A stretch of 64,000 nucleotides of DNA from Sinotaia quadrata (lineage: Eukaryota > Mollusca > Gastropoda > Architaenioglossa > Viviparidae). The notes beneath the pieces were generated by a model. That model saw only the letters and a program-made list of their open reading frames with translations. It ran no database searches and was not told the origin of the DNA. Within the stretch, counting starts at the first letter, position 1; every line of letters starts with the position of its first letter. Shown here piece by piece: positions 1 through 27,520 of the stretch. The translations under genes were made by a program, and so were the position numbers. The stretch covers positions 28,471,564 to 28,535,563 of the forward strand of contig CM054177.1 of assembly GCA_028829895.1 (NCBI GenBank), given 5' to 3'.

Positions 1-1097
1 TGCATGCTGTTAATGATAGGAGAGCCATTTTTGTCTCCCTGTCTCAGCTTTGTCTAAATTCTCTATGCCACGGTCGAAGGGTCAGCACCTGTGTGCTCAA
101 CGGACACAAGGATTTCTGCATTCATTTGGATGCAAAGACACACTTCACTAGATGAATCATCCGGTAATTGTTAAACGTCGTTGGGTTTTCTGTCACGGCA
201 ACCAAGCAGTAATGACAATTACCAAGGTTGGCGACATGTCAACAGAGCACATATTTTTTTAGCCCCTCGTGGCCGAAACTGAGATGGTGTCTAGACTCCT
301 GCAGGTCTTCACTGTCATGCAATGCAGCCAGTGTATCATATCTTCTCGACAAAACATCCAAACAAGTGATGTTTCATCTTCTCTTCTGAGCATCTCTATG
401 AGTGACACAACAGAGTACGTCACCTCTCTTCAGAGCATTCTTATGAGCAATGCTACATTGCATCATCTCCTCTGCCATATCTCCTCTAGCAACCCTTATG
501 AGTGATGCGACAGATTACATCACTTCTCTTCGAAGCATCTCTTATGAGCCACTCTACGACCATCATCTTCTCTTTGAAACATCCCTTTTGAGCCAGGCTA
601 TGATGTGTCATCTTCTCTTCGAAACATCCATTATGAGTGACGTAAGAGATTACTTCACTGGCCTTCAAACATTGACAGTACTGCAAGTAGTTAAAAATAA
701 GAAGGAAAAAGCACACCTAGAACTGTTAGGAATAAAAACATTTAAGTCTTAGCGCACCTACATCTGTTAGGAATAGTAACATTTAAATCTTATTTTTTGA
801 TTGATCTGGAATTTATTAGTATGTTATCATTTTTGTGAATAGAAATTTACTATTGTTATTGTAATATCATTTTCATGTAATATGAGTCTCAACATGATGG
901 CTAATGTAGGCCTATATATACATGTATTATTGTTGACGATAGCAGTGGCATTTATACCGTGATAATTATATGATTAACTTTTATTTACATTTTTTGAATA
1001 TCATCATTTTCATCCCCCCCACCCTTATTTCCCAAAGTGTGTATGACATTGGAAAGTTGAATGTTTGACTAATCACTGTGTGAAAGAGCAGTGCCCC

Positions 1098-1123
1098 GAA
1101 TTAGATAATAAATGATCTAATTC
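1098..1123 (+). promoter_or_regulatory. Hairpin with AATAAA in its loop (copy 1)
   Basis: A perfect 9-bp stem (gaattagat / atctaattc) encloses the loop aataaatg. The same site in copy 2 has a different stem sequence that also pairs perfectly, with loop aataaata. This suggests an RNA structure near the 3' end of the repeat's transcript, comparable in principle to poly(A) hairpins of retroviral LTRs. Confidence 0.5.
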
Positions 1124-1451
1124 TTCACCCGTAAACAAACTTGTTATTCTTAGTTTTTGAGAGGGGCGAAAGAATTTGTATTTGTATTGTTTGGACCGTT
1201 TGTCTGTTCGTCGATTTATTCACTTTCATGATACTTGCTCATCCGCTTACGCAGCCAATAAAACGTTCCTTTGCATGACATAATAAAACTGGGCCCCACC
1301 CAAACATCAATGGTGTATGTCATGTGTGTCTATGTAACATCTTGACACGAAGTATTACTGAAACATGTCACAAAGAGCTTTTCTTGGAGATACATCAGAA
1401 CAAGCCAATCCCGACTTCACCATCCTGTGTGTCTCTATGCTTTAGCTCGTT

Positions 1452-1563
1452 CACCGTCTACAGACCCCGGCATTTGTGACACCGTCTACAGACCCCGGCA
1501 TTTGTGACACCGTCTACAGACCCCGGCATTTGTGACACCGTCTACAGACCCTGACATTTGTGA
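1452..1563 (+). repeat. 28-bp tandem repeat, 4 units
   Basis: Four head-to-tail units beginning 'caccgtctacagacc' and ending 'catttgtga', nearly identical to each other. They lie at the 3' end of LTR-like copy 1; copy 2 lacks this expansion. Confidence 0.9.
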
Positions 1564-2296
1564 CACCTAGTCAGGGTAACGAATTCATCTTTTAATTGGT
1601 GGTGAACCAATGTTGGAGGATGCAGCATAGTATTTTAACGTCTGCAAATTCCAGGATTGCAAAAGAGGACAACGTGACATAACCAGCGTTTGTCTGTGAC
1701 TCTCTTGTTGTTCCAAAGACGGAATAACTGTGACTGTATCGATTATGCAAACTATCTCTTGAATTTAGTAAATGCTTCAGGGTACCAACATGCACTCTTA
1801 CTCCAATTAAAACATATATCGATTCATAAACGGTTTCTGGATAAACATTAAATTATAATTTAGAAATTACATTAAATGCATTAAAAGGAAATGACAACGA
1901 TATTTTAAAAGTTAATAGCATTATGTGATGTTGTGAAAATAAAGACTCAATGATTGGAATTTAAAACTAAACATATCTAATGGCCATTCTCTGCCGACTC
2001 AAGGTGGAACTACTGAGACTGCTTCAACCATCAAGACTTTATGACAAAACAATAACTAACTAGACATTTTTTCAGAATGTACACTTAAACAATCACATTA
2101 AAAGCTATAAATGTTATTTTCAGGGATGGATTTCTCCGACAACATTCAAGTCATTGACTCTTAAATAGCACATTAATTATTTCAAAGCGTATATTTTGAT
2201 AGAAATCACTTAGTATTGGAATTATGTCAAGTTTACACTGGATGGCACGGCAGCTATTTCATTTGTCTTTTCATTGTTGAATGTCGAATAAATTGC

Positions 2297-2768
2297 AGAT
2301 TGCAACTGACATTATAATTCCACAAAACGGTTGATCACAGATTGCAATTGACATTATAATTCCACAAAACGGTTGATTACTCATTGAAACGACAACAATT
2401 TTAGGCAGAACAACATACATGACCTAACGATCCTTACCGAGATAACAGTTCTAAATATGTTTAACACAATATTAAACTACGCTAATTGAATAGAAGACAA
2501 TGCCATCCAATCTCATACTTACCGAGATAACAGTTCTAACTATATTTAATACATTATTGAACTACGCTAATTGAATAGAAGACAATGCCATCCAATCTCA
2601 TACTTACCGAGATAACAGTTCTAACTATATTTAATACATTATTGAACTACGCTAATTGAATAGAAGACAATGCCATCCAATCTCATACTTACCGAGATAA
2701 CAGTTCTAACTATATTTAATACATTATTGAACTACGCTAATTGAATAGAAGACAATGCCACCCAATCT
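2297..2768. repeat. Two minisatellites: about 41 bp x2 and about 84 bp x4
   Basis: 2297-2377 holds two units with the core 'cattataattccacaaaac'. 2431-2768 holds four units of about 84 bp that include 'taccgagataacagttct' and 'gaatagaagacaatgcca'. No coding exon was recognised in 1571-3019. Confidence 0.85.
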
Positions 2769-3019
2769 CATAATTACGTTCATTGCAAAAATGCCATTTG
2801 ATTTATCCGTGCCAAACTACAAATTTTATCATCCCACCAAGATACTATACAATATCGACCGTTGTATAAAGGACATTTCTGGCCATACTACAATACATTA
2901 CTAATTTTTGTTATAAAGATTTCCAATTCCATCCAGATTCAACACGGCATTATATAACGTTATTTGCAGAGAGAATATTTTTGCACAGCATTATAAAGTT
3001 TAAGGCAAAGAAAGTATTT

Positions 3020-3152
3020 CTTATCTATTGTTGCAAGACAATTATTTAACATTCATAGCAAACATGATATTTCTCTCCAGTATTGCCAAACAATTACTTA
3101 CGTATATTGCAAAGAGGATATTTCTCTCCAGCGTTACAAAACAATTACTTAC
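3020..3152 (-). repeat. Tandem array seeded at the splice donor of the third EGF exon
   Basis: Read on the - strand, the end of exon 7 (ttgcaatata) and its donor gtaagt are followed by about two more units of about 60 bp that repeat ttgcaatata plus a 'cgtaagt' donor and then degrade. Exonic bases and the 5' splice site are therefore both part of the unit. Confidence 0.7.
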
Positions 3153-17894
<14,742 letters not shown>

Positions 17895-18329
17895 CTTTTG
17901 ATTGTAAAATCGGAGATGTGCAGGTAATTGCCATTATAGTTTTGCTTTACATCCAACACCAAACATCTGCAGTTTTCAGAAACAAGACCACTTGCGTCAA
18001 TAAAATGCGTCATTTCATTCAAACGTCAGTCAACATTCTGACATCATCACTTTTCACTTTCATCTAGACCAAACAAGGACTTGGGTCACCAAAACGTCAT
18101 GGTGGAGGATAAATACTGTAGTATAATTTAAAATAAACAATATAATATAAAAACTGTAATATCCAAATGTAACTGGAAAATGCCCATTTGTCAGCAAGTA
18201 TATGCAAATGGGACGATTACATTTTTAATCATATTTAAAATGCCTCCTATTTCAAAACGGAAAATATGATCGAAAATTACACACCATAACGAAAGCTGTA
18301 GAAACTAGCAGATTTTCTGTAGAAACACT

Positions 18330-18331
18330 AC

Positions 18332-18377
<46 letters not shown>

Positions 18378-18905
18378 AATGAAATGTAATCCACTTGTTA
18401 CAGTAAAACTAAATTAAACTAATCCACTTGTGACTAAAAAGAACTAAAATGAACTTTATGTACGTGTTACAGTAAAACTATAATGAATTGTATGCACTTG
18501 TTACCGTAAAACTAAAATAAACTGTAATCCACTTGTTACAGTAAAACTAAACGGAAATGTAATCCACTTGTTACAGTAAAACTAAACGGAAATGTAATCC
18601 ACTTGTTACAAAAAAACTAAAATCAACTGTAATCAGTAAAGTGTATAACATTTTCTGTCTGCCTAGCTGCAGTGGTGTCATGAGGAATTTTTAGAAATTG
18701 TTTTATTTGATATGCAGTTGGACAGCACTGTTTTAGACTATGAAATACAGAAGAACAAGGACAATTAGTCTGATCGTTAAATTCTTAGACTATGAAGTAC
18801 ACAAAAACTAAAAGGTGTTAAAACCTTAGACTAAAAACTGTTAAAACCTTAGACTATGAAATACAGAAAAACAAAGACAATTAGGTTGACTGTTAAGACC
18901 TTAGA
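18330..18905. repeat. (CA)n microsatellite followed by two minisatellites
   Basis: 18330-18373 is (ca)n. 18390-18640 repeats 'aatccacttgttacagtaaa' with variable tails about five times. 18725-18905 repeats 'cttagactatgaaatacag' units about four times. This is the intergenic side upstream of the fucolectin-EGF gene; I see no gene in 17900-20400. Confidence 0.85.
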
Positions 18906-20469
18906 GTATATACGATATACTATATATAACTGACAATCATATCGACATATATAAAGATCAACGTAATCAACCCACGTCGCTGACTGAGCCTGTTTAAAGT
19001 TAATGCTATGTTGAGAAAGAAATGAACGTGTGCTAGTCTGTATCGTATTTGTATCTTCTAATGTGAAACCTGCACTGAAGTAGAATATTTTAATCATTAG
19101 AAAGAAATGTTTCAGTGTACTAATTCAATGTTAAAATGTTATTTTTAGTTATTACTGTTACTGAGGCTTTGTGTTTCAATTTTATAAATATTTAGTTATG
19201 CACATTAAACTAATTTTGCATATATACATACCAAATCTTGCAATGCACTTTTAGCTTGTACTTATTGATAGGGATGGAGTGAAAAATGTGTCAATGAATG
19301 TGACTGTACGGTGTAAAGATTAATGATAAAACATATTTTGTCCCCAGTGCCTAACCAGTCAAAAGCTGGTGCACAGTTATTATGTAAACTTAAAACTGTT
19401 TTGATTCAAATTTAAATAAAAACTGTGTTATAGAATTGCTTTGTATATATCGGTGCTTTCAAATTTTACTTCTGTATTCTTGGACTTCATAAGTTGATCA
19501 TCTCTGAACCGTTACAAACGTGCACTGCTAAAATGTTCCTGGAAATGTCAGAACTGGTTTATTTTATGAAATTTATTTTGTTACACGTGCGCTACTAAAG
19601 CTTCCCAGAACTGTAGCTGGACACAAAAGACTGTAAAGTCTAAAAAAAAACGCACATGTAGAATATTACAAATCCTTTCAAGTCTAAGTAACTTTCAACA
19701 CATCCACGTAAGAAACATAAAATTTGTATTTGTAAAACTAGAATGAAGTTTGCATACTACTCAAAGTACATCCAAAATCATGACAGGTACACAAATAAGA
19801 TTTCAATTTACTCAGTACTTATTAAAATTAAGTTACAATCTTCTCTGTAAGACAGTTTAGCTGTAATCTTCTCTGTAAGAATGAAGAGTCTTACTTTTTT
19901 CCCAGTAGGCTTGAAAATTAAGTTGCAATTTTGGAAGTAAAAAGCCTAGTTTTAATTTTCTAAATTACATTATATTTATAATCCAAGTTAGCAATACATC
20001 TCTAGGTGCAAATAAAGTCTTATTTTCAGGTACAAATGTGGTATCCAAATGAAAAATTCACAGCATATATCAGTTTACTGAATAATAGCTTTATGAGAAC
20101 TCTCTCTTTATATTCAAACCATTCAAACCAGAAGCATTCACTGAAGAGAAGAAATAACCAAAAAAATAGAAACAGGAAGAAAACAAAACAAATATTAGTA
20201 TAGAGACAAAGGTTCTGTGGTAAAAAATATATTAAACTTCTCATTCTCCCTTTCTCATTAGTCAATAAACAAATAACACACATGATTAAAAAATATCAAC
20301 ACTTTTTATAAATTACACACAAGTGAATACAACCAGCTGTTCAAGTATTCCCCTTCAGAACTTAAGTAGTTCCTAAACTAAGAAAATATCAACTTCTGTA
20401 AGCCTTAAATAAAAAATTTTTTAAAACTGTAAAATTCCAAACATTAACAATCTGCATGATCTACTTCCC

Positions 20470-21300
20470 TGGCTTGAGGTAATATTATACTACTTCCATG
20501 GTCTGACCTCTTGAAAGTGTGTTATTTAAAGTAATATTATACTATTTCCATGGTCTGACCTCTTGAAAGTGTGTTATTTAAAGTAATATTATACTACTTT
20601 CATGGTCTGACCTCTTGAAAGTGTATTATTTAAAGTAATATTATACTACTTTCATGGTCTGACCTCTTGAAAGTGTGTTATTTAAAGTAATATTATACTA
20701 CTATTGGTCTGACCTCTTGAAAGTGTGTTATTTAAATATTATACTACTTCCATGATCTGACCTCTTGAAAGTGTGTTATTTAAAGTAATATTATACTACT
20801 TTCATGGTCTGACCTCTTGAAAGTATGTTATTTAAAGTAATACTATACTACTTTCATGATCTGACCTCTTGAAAATGTGTTATTTAAAGTAATATTATAC
20901 TACTTCCAAGGTCTGACCTCTTGAAAGTGTGTTATTTAAAGTAATATTACACTACTTGCATGGTCTTACCTCTTGAAAGTGTGTTACATGTACTTAAAGT
21001 AATATTACACTACTTGCATGGTCTGACCTCTTGAAAGTGTGTTATTTAAAGTAATATTACACTACTTGCATGGTCTTACCTCTTGAAAGTGTGTTACATG
21101 TACTTAAAGTAATATTACACTACTTGCATGGTCTGACCTCTTGAAAGTGTGTTACATGTACTTAAAGTAATATTATACTACTTTCCTGGTGTTTGACCCC
21201 TTCAATGTATGATGTTTGAATTTAGGATACTTTCCTGGTCTGTCCCCATCAGTGTGTGTTAATTGACGTAATTATATTAATTTCCAGGCTTGATTCCTTC
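20470..21300. repeat. About 47-50-bp minisatellite, about 16 units
   Basis: Units contain 'ggtctgacctcttgaaagtg' and 'taaagtaatattatactact'. A higher-order variant with an inserted 'acatgtac' alternates around 20940-21170. The array decays towards 21300. It lies between the two - strand genes, downstream of PAF1. Confidence 0.92.
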
Positions 21301-21329
21301 AATGTAGGCTACTTAAAGTAACTACACTG

Positions 21330-22711
21330 CCATTCCAATATGGTCAATTCCGTGTGAGACAATTCAAGGAGAATGCTTTCATCTGATGGCCACCATGTTT
21401 CAACTCAATAACCTTGAATTTGTGAATATAGAATCATAGTAAATGACAACCCCTTCACTGCTGAACTTTTAAAACATATTTTTAATTCCCCAAAGAATTT
21501 TTCAGTTTTTAAAGTTTTTAAACCCTAATGTTATCTGAGGAAAAACTGACAACAGTTACAGCAGAATTATCCCATCTTACTTATGACCAACTTTGTTGTC
21601 CTCACCAATATTCTAGTGAATATAACTATTACATTTGTCAGTGAAGGGGTCAAACTGAAGAACAGTGCACTTCAGTGAAAGCAGTTTCCTGTACAGCATA
21701 TTAGACTAGTGAAGGGAAGCGTGTAAAATGTGTCTCTTCAACAGTCAGCTAATTATACACTAAACATGTGTTGTCTTCCTCAGTCAGTTTCTGACACTCT
21801 ACACAAAAATGCATTGAGAAAAACACTCTAACGATGACATTTTGCATTTAATATTGCAACAATACATGAATGGATGCAATACATCATACTGTTTCCTGTG
21901 ATATGATATGATTTACAATGCACATGATAGAGAAAATGCTCTTGCTGATACTTTGAGTATACACCAAATTAGATGTAAGTACCAAGAATCATTTTCTATA
22001 TGGAACGGAACATATGATGGTAAAGAAACTTCATAATTTTGCTTTTTTTGCTTGAGTTATAAGCAGAGAATGGATCCTCCAAATCACAATAATCATTAAT
22101 CTTTAGGTCCTCTTCTTTAAATTTTCTAATGTTATATCTCTAAACATTAAAATGTCCCTTTAAAAACAATAAAGTTGTTGAGTAGAAACTACTTTTATTT
22201 TTTCTTCATTTAGTAAGTAAACCAATTGCTGCAAAAAATAGTTGTTTAATTCAATCTTTAAATTTTGTATTTTTCATTCAATAAAAATTTTTTTTTAGTA
22301 CAGTGATACTCTGTACCAAAAAATTTAATTTGATCAGATTTTTTTTTTGTTTAACTTAGGCACTATTCTAGTCTAGTGAAAATGATTTAATTGTGTCAAC
22401 TCAAATTATTAAAAATTCAAAGCAGAAATATTGAATTCAAAGCCAAATCCATTTTTTTAATGTTTACACCAAAATTGTGTTTACTGAAGATTCATTAAGA
22501 TGGTCAGGTGGTATATAAATGCTTCACAGATAACTCCTTGGGGTATATTAAACATAATAAGAGATATGGTGACCAATTTTAATTATGAGAATTTCCACAG
22601 ACTTTACATGACACTTTCTGTAAGACCCTTCCAATTCTACAAAGCTGGATATTTTTCCACTTGAAGCTTATTGTCTCTGTTCCATTACCCTTTCAACAGT
22701 ACATCCCATTT
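21330..22711 (-). other. Probable PAF1 3' UTR and flank
   Basis: Noncoding AT-rich sequence between the array and the PAF1 stop codon. A TTTATT (AATAAA on the - strand) near 22194 is a candidate poly(A) signal about 520 nt after the stop. No open frame of note. Confidence 0.4.
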
Positions 22712-23094
22712 TCAATCACTATCAGAACCTGAATCAGGCCCAAAGATAGCACGTTCATCTTCTTCTTCTTTTTGATCTTCTGCCTCACTCTCACTCTCTT
22801 TGTCACTGCCCTGCTCACTGCCACTACCACCACTCCTGCTTCGACTTCCACTTCTGCTCCTCGAACGACTTTTTGATGGACTCCTGCTGCGTGAGCGGCT
22901 GCCACTTCCACTACGAGAATGACTCCCACTTTTGCTTCGTGAACGGCTTCTGCTGCGTGACACACTTCTGCTTCCTGATCTACTACGACTTCGACTGCGC
23001 TCACTGCTGCCAGATCTGGCTGATTTGACACTTCCTGCATCACTTTTGTTATCTTCATCTTCACTGCCTTTTCCATCGCTCTTGTTTTCAGCAT
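22712..23094 (-). CDS. PAF1: PAF1 exon 13: RS/SE-rich C-terminal tail
   Basis: The terminal coding exon (acceptor tcctcag, stop TGA at 22712-22714). It starts with an acidic segment, then a long Ser-Arg dipeptide block with [15 protein letters not shown] runs, then SESEAED and the conserved-looking terminal DSGSDSD. Vertebrate PAF1 has only a short RS stretch here, so the RS expansion is lineage-specific elaboration. This exon is absent from the downstream partial duplicate. Confidence 0.93.
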
Positions 23095-26000
23095 CTGAGG
23101 ACAAAGTTCAATGTGCATAAGCAGCTGTGATAGAAGACAATCAATTAAATACTTTTCTTTATTACCATTTTAAAAGATCACATTGGAATAAAAATTGAAA
23201 TTCACTTTTAGACTAAAAATAACTCAAGTAAACCAACAACAGTGGTAGTTTGTGGGTTTTTTAAACTGTTGATATGATACGAAGTTTTTTTATGAGAAAT
23301 AAATTTGGTCCACATAATACTGTTCTTGACCTGATATGTAGCTTGTGGTTAAAACAGTTCTGGTAGCTTATGTAGTGAATGAAAATGGATCTGGCAGCTT
23401 GTCTCATTAATAAAAACAGTTCTAGTAGCTTGTTTAGTTAATGAAAAGAGTTTTGGTACCTTGTTTAATTCATTGAAAATAGTTGTATAATTTTATAATA
23501 GCTGTAACATTTAGTTTGGTACCTTGTTTAGTTCATGAAAATAGTTGTGTAATTTTATAATAGCTGTAACATTTAGAGAAAACATGTTAAAGAACTCAGC
23601 TTGCCTTGAATATAACAATAGTGGTTGTGATGTGGCTTTTGTTTCTAAATCAGACGTGAGATTTTTTACAACCAAAGATGATTTTAATTAATTATATATA
23701 GTTTCTTTCAATATGTAATTTTTAAACAAAATAATATGTGCACTTGTATGTTAGCAATTCTTACTAAAGCCATCTAAATTTTTGAGAGAGGAAGCAATGT
23801 TAATATTTAAGACATAATGTCATATTTGACATTTTGTCCCTTTAAATCACTGCTAACATTGACAAAAAAATCAGGAAAGATAAGTATAAATATGTGATAT
23901 TTTAGATATCAGCAACATTCTGAAATGTACTAATATTCTGATTATGCTTGCCAACTCTTTCATAATCCAATACGATTAAATGAATAATATTTATCAATAA
24001 AACTGAATAAACCAGTCAGCAAAAAAAAAGGTTAAGTGATGAACATAATACCACAAAAAAATACAACTGAAAAAATAAGGATGAATGTCATATCATAAAA
24101 TGCATATAAAAAGCTAGATATAACAGCAATATCATTAACACAGAAAGTTTGCTATGAATACCATATGATACCTACATATATACCACAAAATACACGTGGA
24201 ATTTAGCTTTGAAAGCCATACCAAAAATACATATGGAAAGTTAGTTCAGAATGCCACAATAAAAAATACATATGGAAAATTAGTTTTAAATACCATAAAT
24301 AGCTTTGAAAGCTATACCAAAAATACACATAGAAAGTTAGTTTTGAATGTCACATTAAAAAATGAATATGGAAAATTAGTTTTAAATATCATACTACAAA
24401 GTGCACAAGGGAAGTTAGCTATGAATGCCTTTTTGAAGATAGCTATGAATGACAAAATGCACATGGAAAGTTAACTTGGAATGCCATTCCCTAAAATACT
24501 TAGGAAGTTAGCTTTGAAAGCCATATCACAAAATGTGCATGAAGGTACAAAGATTATAATGCAAAATTCATGTGGAGTTATGAAAAATATGTGAAGAATG
24601 TGTTGTATAAATTATATAGACCATTCTATTATATAGACCTATAAAAGTTAGATTAAAAATTAAAAAATGGATAAAATGTCCCAAAAAATATAATTTTCAA
24701 GGACTTCTGGTATACAAAATGATTTCCATTAAACATATAAGCATCTTCTAAGAAATAAATATAATAAACATGTTAACAATTCCTGGCACTGTGGTTATAG
24801 TAATGACATATGATATGATGTCAACGCATGCATTTGGCCATCAAGATGATTTGACCTCTCCCTCAGTTGCTCTTTTTGTGTCATCATTCACACTCCATTG
24901 CCTTGTATCAGTCTCTATTGTTCATTTGTCTCATGCTGACAGCATCCCTTACACTCCACTGCCTTATATCATTCTCCATTGTTCTTTTGTCTCATGCTGA
25001 CAGCATCCCTTACACTCCACTGCCTTGTTTCAGTCTCTATTGTTCATTTGTCTCATGCTGACAGCATCCCTTACACTCCACTGCCTTGTATCAGTCTCCA
25101 TCGTACATTTGTCTCATGCTGACAGCACCCCTTACAATCCACTGCCTTATATCAGTCTCCATTGTTCTTGGAGTTACATCCCAACAGCATCCATTATGCT
25201 CCAACACCTTTTAACAGTTTCCATTGTTCTTTATGTCTCATGCCGACAGCATCACTTATGCTCCATCGCCTTTTATCAGTCTCCATTGTTCATTTGCATT
25301 ATACATGAAAGTCAGTAAGGGGTGATTTGACTTATGACCTGTTTTAAGAACCTAATCACATTGTAACTCAAAGACAGCCTCTACCATAAAAATACATTAG
25401 TCTACAAGTATCTGAATTCTCATCATGTTAGTAATATATTCAAATATAATAGAAAAATTAACTATAACTGTAAAAAAAAAAAAAAAATTAATGAATTACC
25501 AATATAAACCTACACTAAATTTATTATCCATGATATAAAAATATTTTATTTTTTTCCTTTCTGTTTATGCTACTTTTAGTTTCATTTATTTGAAATTAAC
25601 CAACATTAGACCAAACATAATATTTGTACCACTAATCTGGAGCAGGGAATTTCAAATGCAGTTAGGTGCAAAGAAAAGACAATCTAAAGATAAAGATTAA
25701 AGAAGAAACTGCTGAAAAATCAACTGTAATAAAGCAATACTAGATAAATTTTGCTAACCTGAAACTTTTTCAACTTGCTGCTCTTCTTCTTCTTCCTCTT
25801 CCTCAAGAGGTGGTTCCAGCATACTTAACCTCATTTCCTGTCAACGAAAATAAAATGGCAGTAAAATAAATGGTTCCACCCAACTCAGCCTCATTGCCTG
25901 TAAAAAACATGTAGTAAAAGAAATGGTTTCCCTCAACCCAGTCTCATTTCCCATTATAAACATGTAGTAAAAGAAATGGTTTCCCTCAACCCAGCCTCAT

Positions 26001-27467
26001 TTTCCATCAAAAACATGTAGTAAAAGAAATGGTTCCATTATAGCCTCATTTCCCATCAAAAACATGCATTAAAAGAAATGGTTCCACCCTAGCTTCACTG
26101 CCTGTCAAAAAACATGTAGTAAAAGAAATGGTTCCAACAAACTCAGTCTCATTTTCTGTCAAACAATAACATAAAAGAAATGTTCCACCAAACTCAGCCA
26201 CATTTCCTACCAAACAAAAGCAACATAACAGTAAAAGAAATGTTCCACCAAACTCAGCCACATTTCCTACCAAACAAAAGCAACATAACAGTAAAAGAAA
26301 TGTTCCACCAAACTCAGCCACATTTCCTACCAAACAAAAGCAACATAGCAGTAAAAGAAATGTTCCACCAAACTCAGACTCATTTTATGTAAAAAACGTA
26401 ACATCATAGTAAAAGAAATGATTTCATCAACTCAATATATTTTCTGACAAAAATAATAACATCATAAGAGAAATGCTCCATCACATTCAGATTCATTACC
26501 TGTCAAACAATAATACTGGAGTAAGAAACAACTCATATAATAAGATAAAGAGTGGCTAAAAACAGTAATGATTTGGCACAACAACCAATAAAAAAATAAT
26601 TAAAAATATTTTTTAATTTTATGTAAAAGATTTTGAAACCTATACTCAGGTCAGCATGCACACACCAGATGGCACAAATGTCTTCACAAAAGTCATTTTT
26701 AGTTTTCTAATTTAAAATAGTTACAAATATATAAAAGAAAGTGAGCTTGATTAAAAAAGTCAATATCTTACAGCTGGAGATGTACGACAGCAGAGACATA
26801 TGAATTAACAGTATTCTAAACTATAGCTAGTTTACAAAAATTTAACAATTCAGTAACAATTAGACTTTAATTATTATAAACATTAAAAATGAGATATTAT
26901 AATTCACAAAGGAAGCTTACATGAAAGAGAAGTAAAATTACTTGTAAAGACAGATATAATGAACACACACATATTATAACAAGCTAACCTGTGCTGCCTC
27001 TTCTTTCTCATTCAGTGACCGATGTTTGACCAATAGCCAGGACTTTGCCAATCGCTGAGGACCCAACTTTCGTCGCTTGCTCAATCGAACCCTACGATTA
27101 AAAGAATTAAATTTCCTCATCCATAAAATACCATCTATAAGAAAATGTCAACAGCTTATAGCAAAACCTGGTCCACTAAATACATGCTATATCAATTATA
27201 CTTCACTATACACTTTTACCTTGTTCTACCGATTCATTTTTCAAATACTGTCAATGTGTGTTCATTCACTCTATTTGGAGAGTGTGTGTGTTTGTGAACA
27301 ATTATGACATATTTTTATTTAACACAAAACTTATGTTTATCTTCAAAACCAGATAATTAGTGATAAGTGGGTGTCTGAATCTGCCAAGGGAAATAAATGA
27401 GAAGCAAATGTTAACTACAGTTAAACACATGAAATTATGTAACTCAGGCTCACAAACACACATTCAT

Positions 27468-27520
<53 letters not shown>

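Larger units (their letters stand above)
1..1570 (+). repeat. LTR-like interspersed repeat, copy 1 (truncated by window edge)
   Basis: Aligns by eye over most of its length with 14096-15172, for example the shared words 'actgggccccacccaaac' and 'gccaataaaacgttcct'. It carries a polyadenylation hexamer at 1258-1263 and a second AATAAA in the loop of a hairpin at 1098-1123. It ends near a 'tttgtgaca' word that also ends copy 2. A TATA box, a downstream AATAAA and a terminal CA in copy 2 fit a solo LTR, but no internal retrotransposon domains lie beside either copy, so the class is inferred. Confidence 0.55.

Noticed and set aside
2431..2768. Splice-donor-like 'ctcggtaagt' in each 84-bp unit (- strand)
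   Set aside because: No exon with a recognisable product borders it, so it was not counted with the exon-edge arrays.
22932..23120. Leu/Arg-rich + frame
   Set aside because: Antisense shadow of the PAF1 RS-rich exon.
24196..25318. Repeat-like + frames in PAF1 intron 12
   Set aside because: Minisatellite translation; largely deleted in the duplicate copy.
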